Below are positions 1-7,115 of a stretch of 64,000 bases of DNA, piece after piece; within the stretch, counting starts at the first letter, position 1, and each line of letters opens with the position of its first letter. Source of the DNA: Planococcus sp. APC 4015 (GTDB lineage Bacteria > Actinomycetota > Actinomycetes > Actinomycetales > Microbacteriaceae); NCBI GenBank assembly GCA_030407505.1, contig JASDDH010000009.1, positions 73,358-137,357 of the forward strand. The letters run 5' to 3'. The notes beneath the pieces are model-generated. The model searched no databases. It was not told the DNA's origin and saw only the letters and a program-made list of their open reading frames with translations. The position numbers and the translations under genes were made by a program.

Positions 1-1
1 G

Positions 2-898
2 TGGGCCGTGGTCGGGGCGACGGGCACGGGCAAGACCGCGCTCTCGCTCGATCTCGCCGAGGCTCTGGCGCGCCGTGGTCGGCCTGCCGAGATCGTCAAC
101 GCCGACGCGATGCAGCTCTACCGCGGCATGGACATCGGCACGGCCAAGCTGCCGGTCGCCGAGCGGCGCGGCATCCGTCATCATCTGCTGGACGTGCTCG
201 ACGTCACCGAAGAAGCGGCGGTCGCCCGATATCAGGACGCCGCGCGCGCCGCGATCGGCGACATCCACCGGCGCGGTGCCGACGCCGTGCTGGTCGGCGG
301 ATCGGGCTTGTACGTCTCGAGCGTGCTGTACGACTTCCGATTCCCTCCTCGCGACGCTGCTCTGCGAGCCCGGCTGGAGAGCGAGCTCGACGCACACGGC
401 CCCGGTGTGCTGTTCGAGCGATTGCGCACGGCGGACCCGATCACAGCCGCGCGCGTGGACCCGCGGAACGGGCGTCGGGTGGTCCGCGCGCTCGAGATCC
501 TCGCGATGGGCCAGGAGACTCACGGTGCCGCCCTGCCTGACGAACCTGTCCTGTGGTCTCCCGCCACGCGCGTCGTGGGTGTCGCGGTGCCGCGCGACGA
601 GCTCGTCGGGCGACTCGACGCCCGCGTCGACGCCATGTGGCGCGGCGGGCTGCTCGATGAGGTGCGGCACCTGCAGGCTGCCGGCATCGAGCGCGGTGTC
701 ACGGCGCGTCGCGCGATCGGCTACGCGCAGGCTCTCGCCGAGCTCGCGGGCGCGCAGACGCGCGAAGAGGCGATCGCCGAGACGCAGGCCCTCACCCGTC
801 GCTACGCACGTCGGCAGGTGTCGTGGTTCCGGCGCTACGCCGACGTGACATGGGTGCAGCCCGGCCACGACGCGGCATCGCTCGCCGAGTCGCCGTGA
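2..898 (+). CDS. miaA: tRNA dimethylallyltransferase MiaA (5' end cut by the window)
   Basis: The protein transfers a dimethylallyl group to the N6 of A37 in tRNAs reading UNN codons. The P-loop GATGTGKT lies within the first dozen visible residues, followed by [17 protein letters not shown], the typical MiaA substrate region, and [13 protein letters not shown] near the C-terminus. About 298 residues are visible. The family is normally about 300-315, and the frame is open to the edge (W-A-V-V-G before the P-loop), so only a few N-terminal residues are missing. The in-frame GTG at 8 sits inside the P-loop strand and is not the real start. The gene ends 24 nt before dapF. Confidence 0.95.
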   Translation, partial: WAVVGATGTGKTALSLDLAEALARRGRPAEIVNADAMQLYRGMDIGTAKLPVAERRGIRHHLLDVLDVTEEAAVARYQDAARAAIGDIHRRGADAVLVGGSGLYVSSVLYDFRFPPRDAALRARLESELDAHGPGVLFERLRTADPITAARVDPRNGRRVVRALEILAMGQETHGAALPDEPVLWSPATRVVGVAVPRDELVGRLDARVDAMWRGGLLDEVRHLQAAGIERGVTARRAIGYAQALAELAGAQTREEAIAETQALTRRYARRQVSWFRRYADVTWVQPGHDAASLAESP

Positions 899-909
899 GC
901 ACGCGGCTC

Positions 910-915
910 TAGACT
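910..915 (+). promoter_or_regulatory. -10 element TAGACT of dapF (leaderless)
   Basis: TAGACT lies 7 nt before the dapF ATG and no Shine-Dalgarno is visible. The transcript would therefore start at or next to the A of the start codon. Confidence 0.55.
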
Positions 916-922
916 GGACCGC

Positions 923-1780
923 ATGCCGCAGACCATCGCCTTCACGAAGGGTCACGGCACGGGCAACGACTTCGTCGTGATCCCCGATCCCGACGGGGCC
1001 CTCGATCTCTCGGACGACCAGGTCGCCGTCCTGTGCGACCGTCGGTTCGGCATCGGCGCCGACGGCGTCCTGCGCGTCGTGCGCGCGAGGTCGATCGACG
1101 AGGGCGCACAGGCCGCGGCATCCGGCGTCGAATGGTTCATGGACTACCGCAACGCCGACGGTTCCGAAGCCGAGATGTGCGGCAACGGCATCCGCGTCTT
1201 CGCGCGATATCTCGCCGAGGTCGGGTGGGCCGATTTCGATGCTCCACTGCCCATCGCGACCCGAGCGGGTGTGAAGCATGTGACGCTCAGCGATCGCGGG
1301 TACGAAGCCGACCTCGGCGCCTGGCGGGTCGAGCAGGGCGACGTGCTCGTGCGCACGCGCGGGGTGGGCGCCGCGCGTCCCGGCATGGGGATCGACGTCG
1401 GCAATCCGCACATCGTCGTGGCGCTGCCCGACACCGACGACCTCGAGAGTCTCGACCTCGCGGTGGTCCCTCAGCTGCACCCCGAACCCGCTCACGGGGC
1501 GAACGTCGAGTTCGTCGTGCCCAGCGACCCGCTCGTGCACGAGGGTGTCGGCTCCATCCGCATGCGCGTGTTCGAGCGCGGCGTGGGCGAGACGCTCAGC
1601 TGTGGCACGGGTGTCGCTGCGGCCGCGATCGCCGTCCGGGAATGGGCGGGCAGCGCGGCTCCCGACCACTGGACGGTGGATGTGCCCGGCGGCAGGTTGG
1701 GCGTGCGGATGCACGGCGGCCACGTGTTCCTGTCGGGGCCGGCGACCCTCGTCTACTCCGGCGAGGTCACGCTCGCCTGA
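923..1780 (+). CDS. dapF: Diaminopimelate epimerase
   Basis: Converts LL- to meso-diaminopimelate for peptidoglycan and lysine synthesis in the cytoplasm. The two catalytic cysteines of this cofactor-independent racemase are visible: Cys86 in [13 protein letters not shown] and Cys227 in [12 protein letters not shown]. The N-terminal [11 protein letters not shown] motif is also present. The 285-residue length is normal. The ATG at 923 follows a TAGACT hexamer by 7 nt with no ribosome binding site, so translation is probably leaderless. The gene is convergent with the methyltransferase that follows, leaving 12 nt between stops. The miaA-dapF order is common in actinobacteria. Confidence 0.96.
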   Translation: MPQTIAFTKGHGTGNDFVVIPDPDGALDLSDDQVAVLCDRRFGIGADGVLRVVRARSIDEGAQAAASGVEWFMDYRNADGSEAEMCGNGIRVFARYLAEVGWADFDAPLPIATRAGVKHVTLSDRGYEADLGAWRVEQGDVLVRTRGVGAARPGMGIDVGNPHIVVALPDTDDLESLDLAVVPQLHPEPAHGANVEFVVPSDPLVHEGVGSIRMRVFERGVGETLSCGTGVAAAAIAVREWAGSAAPDHWTVDVPGGRLGVRMHGGHVFLSGPATLVYSGEVTLA

Positions 1781-1792
1781 CCGACACGGTCG

Positions 1793-2434
1793 TCACGGCA
1801 GGGCGATCGGCTCGGTGACCGGTGTGCCGTGTCGACGAACCCGCAGCACGCGGAAGCCGCGGCCCGTGGCGGTCCGGTGCACGCTGAACCCCGCGTCGAG
1901 GGTCGCGGCGAGCCAGCGCTGCAGCGAGTCCGAGCCGAGATTGCGCTGCACGACGAGCCAGGCGTCGGAGCGCTCGTCGAGCCGGGGGATCCACCGCTCG
2001 AGAAGGCCGTGCAGTTCGTTCTTGCCGACGCGGATGGGCGGGTTGGAGCGGATGCTGCGGAACGTCACGTCGTCGGGAACATCGTCGGGGAGCACAGCGT
2101 TGACATTGGAGGCGCCGAGCTGCTCGGCGTTGCGCCGGACGAGATCGAGCGCCCGTTCGTTCACGTCCACCGCCCACACTGTCGCGTGCGGGGACTCGAG
2201 CGCGATCGACAGGGCGATGGGCCCCCATCCGCACCCGAGATCGAGCAGGTGCCCCCCGGGCGGCGGCGGGGGAGTATTGGACAGCAGCACCGCGGTTCCG
2301 GCGTCGACATGGTCGGGACTGAACACGCCGCCGGCCGTCGTCACCTCGACGTCGCGATCGGCGAGGGTCACGCGGATACGGCGCAGGTTCTCGGGACTTG
2401 CGGGGGACGCGCTGAAGTAGTGGTCACTCCCCAT
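1793..2434 (-). CDS. Class I SAM-dependent methyltransferase, RsmC/RlmG-like
   Basis: The 213-residue protein has a Rossmann methyltransferase core: motif I LLDLGCGWGPIALSIA near residues 62-77 and the catalytic-type motif SNPPIRVGK near residue 130. The NPP(I/F)R signature is typical of rRNA guanine-N2 methyltransferases such as RsmC and RlmG. Actinobacterial members are short and lack the duplicated N-terminal domain of E. coli RsmC, as here. The start is ATG at 2434 (MGSDHYFS). Upstream on this strand is TACGCT, 8 nt before the ATG, with no Shine-Dalgarno. The exact rRNA target cannot be read from the sequence. The minus frame stays open for 932 codons but only this part is coding. Confidence 0.85.
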   Translation of the reverse strand: MGSDHYFSASPASPENLRRIRVTLADRDVEVTTAGGVFSPDHVDAGTAVLLSNTPPPPPGGHLLDLGCGWGPIALSIALESPHATVWAVDVNERALDLVRRNAEQLGASNVNAVLPDDVPDDVTFRSIRSNPPIRVGKNELHGLLERWIPRLDERSDAWLVVQRNLGSDSLQRWLAATLDAGFSVHRTATGRGFRVLRVRRHGTPVTEPIALP

Positions 2435-2442
2435 GGGTGTCG

Positions 2443-2448
2443 AGCGTA
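2443..2448 (-). promoter_or_regulatory. -10 element TACGCT of the RsmC-like gene
   Basis: Read on the minus strand, TACGCT precedes the ATG at 2434 by 8 nt, giving a leaderless arrangement. It faces away from the hflX promoter 28 nt further on. Confidence 0.45.
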
Positions 2449-2475
2449 GCCCAGGAGCCCCCCGTGGCGGGAGGC

Positions 2476-2481
2476 TAGAAT
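2476..2481 (+). promoter_or_regulatory. -10 element TAGAAT upstream of hflX
   Basis: TAGAAT is a near-consensus -10. The predicted start of transcription at about 2488 coincides with an ATG that opens a short ORF. hflX itself begins 34 nt further downstream behind an AAAGGA ribosome binding site. Confidence 0.5.
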
Positions 2482-2487
2482 CCACGG

Positions 2488-2556
2488 ATGCCGGGAAAGT
2501 CGGCATCGGCGAAAGGAACACATGACGGACACCACCACACCTCAGAGCACCGATGA
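2488..2556 (+). CDS. Candidate leaderless upstream ORF (22 codons) overlapping the hflX start
   Basis: An ATG lies 6 nt after the TAGAAT -10 hexamer, the same spacing as in leaderless genes elsewhere in this window. It opens MPGKSASAKGTH, continues DGHHHTSEHR, and stops at TGA 2554-2556. The ORF overlaps the hflX start codon (2522) in another frame by 35 nt. Ribosomes using it would cross the hflX initiation site, so it could dampen or tune HflX synthesis. The peptide itself is not recognised. The call rests on promoter spacing only, and chance is possible. Confidence 0.35.
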   Translation: MPGKSASAKGTHDGHHHTSEHR

Positions 2557-4039
2557 GACGCCGGTCGACCCGGTGGACCGCGTGCTGGCGAGCGCGGGAG
2601 CGCGGTCGGGTGTGCGTGTGTTCGGTGCAGCCCAGGCGCTGCAGGATCAGTCGACGGTGTCGCGCGACGACTCCGACGGCGACCAGTGGGACCGCGAAGA
2701 GCGCGCCGCCCTGCGCCGAGTCCCCGGCCTGTCCACCGAGCTCGAAGACGTCACCGAGGTCGAGTATCGGCAGTTGCGCCTCGAGAACGTCGTCCTCGTG
2801 GGCGTGCACCCGCAGGGCGAGCAGGAAGACGCCGAGAACTCGCTGCGCGAACTCGCCGCGCTGTCCGAGACGGCCGGCGCGATCGTGATGGATGCCGTGC
2901 TCCAGCGTCGTCCGCATCCGGATCCCGCGACGTACGTGGGGCGGGGCAAGGCACAGGAGCTCCGCGACATCGTCGTCGCCCTCGGCGCAGACACCGTGAT
3001 CGCCGACACCGAGCTCGCCCCCAGCCAGCGTCGCGCCCTCGAAGACGTCGTGAAGGTCAAGGTCATCGACCGCACCACCGTGATCCTCGACATCTTCAGC
3101 CAGCACGCCAAGAGCCGTGAGGGCAAGGCGCAGGTCGAGCTCGCACAGCTCGAGTACCTGCTCCCGCGCCTGCGCGGTTGGGGTGACTCGATGAGCAGGC
3201 AGGCAGGTGGCCAGGTCGGCGCCGGCGGCGCGGGCATGGGCTCGCGCGGTCCGGGTGAGACGAAGATCGAACTCGATCGCCGCCGCATCCGCACGAAGAT
3301 GGCGCTCCTGCGCCGGCAGATCCGCGACTACGGGCCCGCACGCGAGGCCAAGCGATCCGAGCGCAAGCGCAACACGATCCCCGCCGTCGCGATCGCCGGG
3401 TACACGAACGCCGGCAAGTCGTCGCTGCTCAACCGGCTGACGCGCGCGGGCGTGCTCGTGGAGAACGCCCTCTTCGCGACCCTCGACACGTCGGTGCGTC
3501 GATCGCAGACCTCGGACGGACGCGTGTACACGCTCACCGACACGGTGGGCTTCGTGCGCAACCTTCCCCACCAGCTGGTCGAGGCGTTCCGCTCGACGCT
3601 CGAAGAGGTCGGCGACGCCGATGTGCTCCTGCACGTCGTGGACGCCTCGCACCCCGATCCGGCCGCGCAGCTGGCGACGGTGCGCGAGGTGATCGGCGAC
3701 GTGGGCGCGCGGGACACCCGCGAGATCGTGGTCTTCAACAAGTCCGATCTCGTCGACGACGACACCCGGCTCGTGCTGAGGGGTCTCGTCTCGGACGCGC
3801 ACTTCGTCTCGTCGCGCACGGGCGAGGGAATCGACGAGCTTCGTGCCGCGATCGAAGAGGCGCTCCCGCTTCCGGCGGTCGAGGTGCGTGCCGTCGTGCC
3901 GTACGACCGCGGCGACCTGATATCGGCCGCCCACGAGACGGGCATCATCGTCGACCAGGAGCACCGACCCGAAGGCACCTACCTGCACGCGCACGTCGGC
4001 GCCCGTCTGGCGTCGGAGTTCGAGGCGTTCCCGGCCTGA
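2522..4039 (+). CDS. hflX: Ribosome-associated GTPase HflX
   Basis: HflX is a GTPase that binds the 50S subunit and splits stalled or hibernating ribosomes under stress. Of 505 residues, the first ~70 are a variable acidic leader. The HflX N-domain follows with DAVLQRRPHPDPATYVGRGK and the linker motif GGAGMGSRGPGETKIE. The G domain has P-loop GYTNAGKSS (293-301), G3 DTVGF and G4 NKSD. The ATG at 2522 is preceded by AAAGGA with 4 nt spacing. It is convergent with the peptidase gene, with stop codons only 2 nt apart. A short overlapping upstream ORF suggests translational control. Confidence 0.96.
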   Translation: MTDTTTPQSTDETPVDPVDRVLASAGARSGVRVFGAAQALQDQSTVSRDDSDGDQWDREERAALRRVPGLSTELEDVTEVEYRQLRLENVVLVGVHPQGEQEDAENSLRELAALSETAGAIVMDAVLQRRPHPDPATYVGRGKAQELRDIVVALGADTVIADTELAPSQRRALEDVVKVKVIDRTTVILDIFSQHAKSREGKAQVELAQLEYLLPRLRGWGDSMSRQAGGQVGAGGAGMGSRGPGETKIELDRRRIRTKMALLRRQIRDYGPAREAKRSERKRNTIPAVAIAGYTNAGKSSLLNRLTRAGVLVENALFATLDTSVRRSQTSDGRVYTLTDTVGFVRNLPHQLVEAFRSTLEEVGDADVLLHVVDASHPDPAAQLATVREVIGDVGARDTREIVVFNKSDLVDDDTRLVLRGLVSDAHFVSSRTGEGIDELRAAIEEALPLPAVEVRAVVPYDRGDLISAAHETGIIVDQEHRPEGTYLHAHVGARLASEFEAFPA

Positions 4040-4041
4040 CG

Positions 4042-5952
4042 TCAGTCGAGGTGAACGGGCGGGATCCCCGCCGGGGTGAACCCGAAAACCGCGCCGAGGA
4101 ATCCGAGCTCGGTCTCGAGTGCGTGCACGACGGTCTCGGCGCGGCGGAAGCCGTGGCCTTCTCCTTCGTACTCGACGTAGGCGTGGGGCACGCCGTGGGT
4201 GGCGAGGGCGTCGCGCACGGCCTGCGACTGCGCCGGCGGCACGACGGTGTCCTCGGCGCCCTGCAGCAGCAGCAGCGGCACGCGGAACAGCTCCGGCCGG
4301 GTGAGCGGCGACCGCTCGATGTAGACGTCCTCCGCCTCGGGCAGCGGGCCGATCAGCCCGTCGAGGTAGCGGGCCTCGAAATCGTGGGTGTCGGCGGCGA
4401 GGGCTCGCGCGTCGCCGACCCCGTAGCGCGAGATGCCCGCGGCGAACGCGTCGGTGCGGGTGACGGCGGCGAGCACGGTCCACCCACCGGCTGACCCACC
4501 CGCGATCGCGATGCGGTGCGGGTCGGCGATGCCCGCCGCGGCGATCCCGCGTGCGGCGGCGGCCACGTCGTCGACGTCGACGACCCCCCACTGGCCGGCC
4601 AGACGCTCACGGTAGGCGCGCCCGTAGCCCGTCGACCCTCCGTAGTTCACGTCGAGCACACCGATGCCGCGGCTGGTCAGATAGGCGATCTTGCCGGATG
4701 CTGCCGGGCCCGAGTGCGCTGTCGGGCCCCCGTGCACGAACACGACGTAGGGCGGCAGCTCGCCATCGGGGGCGGATGCCTCGGGATTCGTCGGCGGGTA
4801 GTCGAAGGCGTGCACCTCGCCGTGCGGACCGTCGACGGTGACGGCGCGGGGTCTCGGCATCCACTGCGGCCCCCAGGTCGTCGCACCGCCGCGTACCGCG
4901 GCGACGGCATCCGGCGCGTCGATGTCGATGAGCCAGAGCCCCGGTCCGCCGTCGACGTCGGCCCCGCTCACGAGCACACGGGTCCCGTCGACGTCTTCGA
5001 TCGACGCGCCCGCGGTGATCGGCGACAGGACCGGGTCGACCGCGCCCGAAGCGGGGTCGACGACGACGAGCCGGTCCGAACCCTGCGTGCGGATCGCCAC
5101 GATGCGGCCGTCCGACAGGATGCCGTACCACCGCGTGCCGAGCACCCAGATGCCGCCACCTGTGTCGGCGTCGGCGGGGGCGAGCGCCGAGGGCTTCCAC
5201 TCGGAGTCCGAGCGGTAGAGGTTCCACCGACCCGTCGGATCGTCGGCGAAGACCAGGTCCTCGCCGATCCATTCGGGTTGGAGCGGCGACGTCTCACCGC
5301 CGGCGACGGTGCGCACGTCGACGACGACATCGCCGTCGACACGGCCGACGCGCACCGCAGAGCGGTCCCACGGCATGTAGGGGTGGTCCCAGGCGACCCA
5401 CGCGAGCCTCGTGCCGTCGGGTGAGAGGGACGGGTGGGCCACGAAGTCGCTTCCGCCGGCGAGCGAGACGAGCGCCGCGGGGTCGTCGGACGCCGACCCG
5501 TCGAGGGGGATCGCCACGAGGTCGCGCGCGGGAACACCGCCGCCGTGGACTTCGCGCACCGCCAGCAGGCGACCGGCCCGCCACACGAGTCCGCCGAACC
5601 GCGTGTCGCCCTCCACCGGGGTGAGTGGCACCGCCGGTGATCCCGCGCGCAGCATCCACACTCTCTGGTCGCTCTTCTCGACGAACACGAGCGCGTCGCC
5701 GGCGACGGTCGTCCAGGCACCGCCGCCATATTCGTGCACGCGCGAGCGCGCGCTCCACGGTGCCTCCAGCACGTCCTCGACGGTTCCGGATGCCGTGCGT
5801 CGCCGCACCGCGGTGCGTCCGCCCTCTTCGGGAACACCCTCGCCCCACCACACCTCGCCGCCGACGAAGCGGGCGCCTTCGATGCGCGGCGAGCCGGCGG
5901 ACACGTCCGCGGCTGAGAGGGGCGAGGGCCAGGAACCGTAGGGAGTGGTCAC
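4042..5952 (-). CDS. S9 family peptidase (prolyl oligopeptidase / dipeptidyl aminopeptidase type)
   Basis: The 636-residue protein has an N-terminal beta-propeller-like half with WxxD-type repeats and a C-terminal alpha/beta-hydrolase half. The catalytic triad can be read: Ser in GGSAGGWT near 485, Asp in GAEDTVVPP near 567 and His in GEGHGF near 597. FVHGGPTAHSGP is the usual oxyanion-side motif. There is no signal peptide, so it is probably cytoplasmic and cleaves short peptides. The GTG start at 5952 (VTTPYGSWPSP) is chosen because upstream frame sequence is low-complexity Arg-rich. A TACCGT hexamer lies 6 nt before that GTG. The intervening GGGGAG abuts the GTG and is too close to act as a ribosome binding site. 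Confidence 0.9.
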   Translation of the reverse strand: MTTPYGSWPSPLSAADVSAGSPRIEGARFVGGEVWWGEGVPEEGGRTAVRRRTASGTVEDVLEAPWSARSRVHEYGGGAWTTVAGDALVFVEKSDQRVWMLRAGSPAVPLTPVEGDTRFGGLVWRAGRLLAVREVHGGGVPARDLVAIPLDGSASDDPAALVSLAGGSDFVAHPSLSPDGTRLAWVAWDHPYMPWDRSAVRVGRVDGDVVVDVRTVAGGETSPLQPEWIGEDLVFADDPTGRWNLYRSDSEWKPSALAPADADTGGGIWVLGTRWYGILSDGRIVAIRTQGSDRLVVVDPASGAVDPVLSPITAGASIEDVDGTRVLVSGADVDGGPGLWLIDIDAPDAVAAVRGGATTWGPQWMPRPRAVTVDGPHGEVHAFDYPPTNPEASAPDGELPPYVVFVHGGPTAHSGPAASGKIAYLTSRGIGVLDVNYGGSTGYGRAYRERLAGQWGVVDVDDVAAAARGIAAAGIADPHRIAIAGGSAGGWTVLAAVTRTDAFAAGISRYGVGDARALAADTHDFEARYLDGLIGPLPEAEDVYIERSPLTRPELFRVPLLLLQGAEDTVVPPAQSQAVRDALATHGVPHAYVEYEGEGHGFRRAETVVHALETELGFLGAVFGFTPAGIPPVHLD

Positions 5953-5958
5953 CTCCCC

Positions 5959-5964
5959 ACGGTA
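5959..5964 (-). promoter_or_regulatory. -10 element TACCGT of the S9 peptidase gene
   Basis: On the minus strand TACCGT precedes the GTG start by 6 nt, giving another leaderless arrangement. Confidence 0.45.
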
Positions 5965-6015
5965 GCTCCGGCTGAAACAGGACGACACACGCCACGGCTC
6001 CCGAGCGATCTTCGC

Positions 6016-6155
6016 TAGCGTGTAGCCATCGTCGCCCGGGCGTCTCCCGGGCAGGAGCGACAGCCGAGCCCGGCACCCGCCCGCGATGCACGCCCGCCCT
6101 CCGGCGCGGCGTCCGCGGCCGCCCGGCCACTTCGATCCGACCTGAGAGCACCGAC
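6016..6155 (+). promoter_or_regulatory. metF-metE promoter and structured leader
   Basis: A TAGCGT hexamer (6016-6021) predicts transcription from about 6028, leaving a leader of about 128 nt, unusually long for this window. GCCCGGG (6034-6040) and CCCGGGC (6046-6052) form a perfect 7-bp hairpin with a 5-nt loop. Around it GTCGC (6031-6035) can pair with GCGAC (6057-6061), and CATCG (6027-6031) with CGATG (6084-6088), partly as alternatives. The position before methionine synthesis genes is compatible with a SAM- or SAH-type riboswitch or an attenuator. I could not match a known aptamer consensus, so the class is left open. Confidence 0.4.
6086..6145 (+). CDS. Possible short ORF in the metF leader (19 codons)
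   Basis: An ATG inside the metF leader opens MHARPPARRPRPPGHFDPT and stops 10 nt before the metF ATG. It is rich in Pro and Arg and contains no internal Met or Cys codon, so it does not look like a simple methionine or cysteine attenuator. There is no clear ribosome binding site. It may be a ribosome-slowing leader, or chance in GC-rich DNA. Confidence 0.2.
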   Translation: MHARPPARRPRPPGHFDPT

Positions 6156-7115
6156 ATGTCCGTCGACCTGAGCGCACCCCCCGTGCCGTTCTCGTTCGAG
6201 CTGTACCCGCCCCGCTCGGAGGCCTCGACGGTGGCGCTGTACGAGACGATCCGCCATCTCGCCGACGCCGGCCCGCAGTTCATCTCGGTCACCTACGGCG
6301 CGGGCGGGTCGACGGGCGGCCGGTCGCTCGAACTCCTGCGCCACATCCTGACCGAGACCCGCGTCCCGCCGCTCGCGCACCTCACCTGCGTGGGCAACAC
6401 CTACGCGGGGGCGAACGCGTTGATCCGCGAGTTCCTGGATGCCGGCATCACGAGCTTCCTCGCGCTGCGCGGCGATCCGCCAGAGGGCGGCGCGGAGGGC
6501 GAACGGGACCTCGGCGATCTGGAGAGCTCCGCGCAGCTCGTGCAGCTCATCGACCGCGTGCAGGCCGAACACGCCCCGTACACCGAAACGCCGATCCCCG
6601 GAGTTCCGGGAGCCGCGCGCGTCGAGAGGCGCACGAAGGTCGAGATCGCCGTTGCCGCGTTCCCCAACGGGCACCCGCGATCCCGGCATCCGCGCGAACA
6701 CATCGACGCTCTTCTCGCGAAGCAGGCGGCCGGAGCGACGCTGGCCATCACGCAGCTCTTCTTCCACGCCGACGACTACCTCGCATTCGTCCAGCGGGCG
6801 CGCGACGCCGGTGTCACGATCCCGATCCTGCCCGGCGTGATGCCGATCACGTCTCCGACCCGGCTCCGCCGGGTGCTGGAGCTGACGGGCGAGGAGCTCC
6901 CGTCCGAGCTCGCGATCGCCCTCGACGTCGAGCCGACGGCCGAGGGCCAGCGCGCCCTCGGCGTCGACTACGCCTCTGCTCTCGTGCGCGAGGTCGTCGC
7001 CGGTGGAGCACCGGGCGTGCACCTCTACGCCTTCAACAACCACGAAACCGTGCTCGCGGTCCTCCGCGACGCCGGCATCCTGAGCCACCCCCGTCTAAAG
7101 GAGACCGCACGATGA
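6156..7115 (+). CDS. metF: 5,10-methylenetetrahydrofolate reductase
   Basis: Flavoprotein that reduces methylene-THF to 5-methyl-THF, the methyl donor for methionine synthesis. The N-terminal VPFSFELYPPRSE carries the conserved acid of the active site. FISVTYGAGGSTGGRS and GDPPEGGAEGERDL are family motifs, as are ITQLFFHADDY and PGVMPITSPTRLRR. It has 319 residues against 296 in E. coli. The stop overlaps the metE start (ATGA), so the two are translationally coupled and MetF feeds MetE directly. Confidence 0.96.
   Translation: MSVDLSAPPVPFSFELYPPRSEASTVALYETIRHLADAGPQFISVTYGAGGSTGGRSLELLRHILTETRVPPLAHLTCVGNTYAGANALIREFLDAGITSFLALRGDPPEGGAEGERDLGDLESSAQLVQLIDRVQAEHAPYTETPIPGVPGAARVERRTKVEIAVAAFPNGHPRSRHPREHIDALLAKQAAGATLAITQLFFHADDYLAFVQRARDAGVTIPILPGVMPITSPTRLRRVLELTGEELPSELAIALDVEPTAEGQRALGVDYASALVREVVAGGAPGVHLYAFNNHETVLAVLRDAGILSHPRLKETAR

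Noticed and set aside
2435..4591. Open minus-strand frame extending the RsmC-like gene to 932 codons
   Set aside because: The extension lies antisense to hflX and enters the peptidase gene. Homology-like sequence begins only at MGSDHYFS, 2434.
6027..6155. SAH or SAM-IV riboswitch before metF
   Set aside because: AGGAGCG and CCCGGCACC fragments resemble parts of these aptamers, but the required conserved core and order are not met by eye. It is kept only as an unclassified leader.
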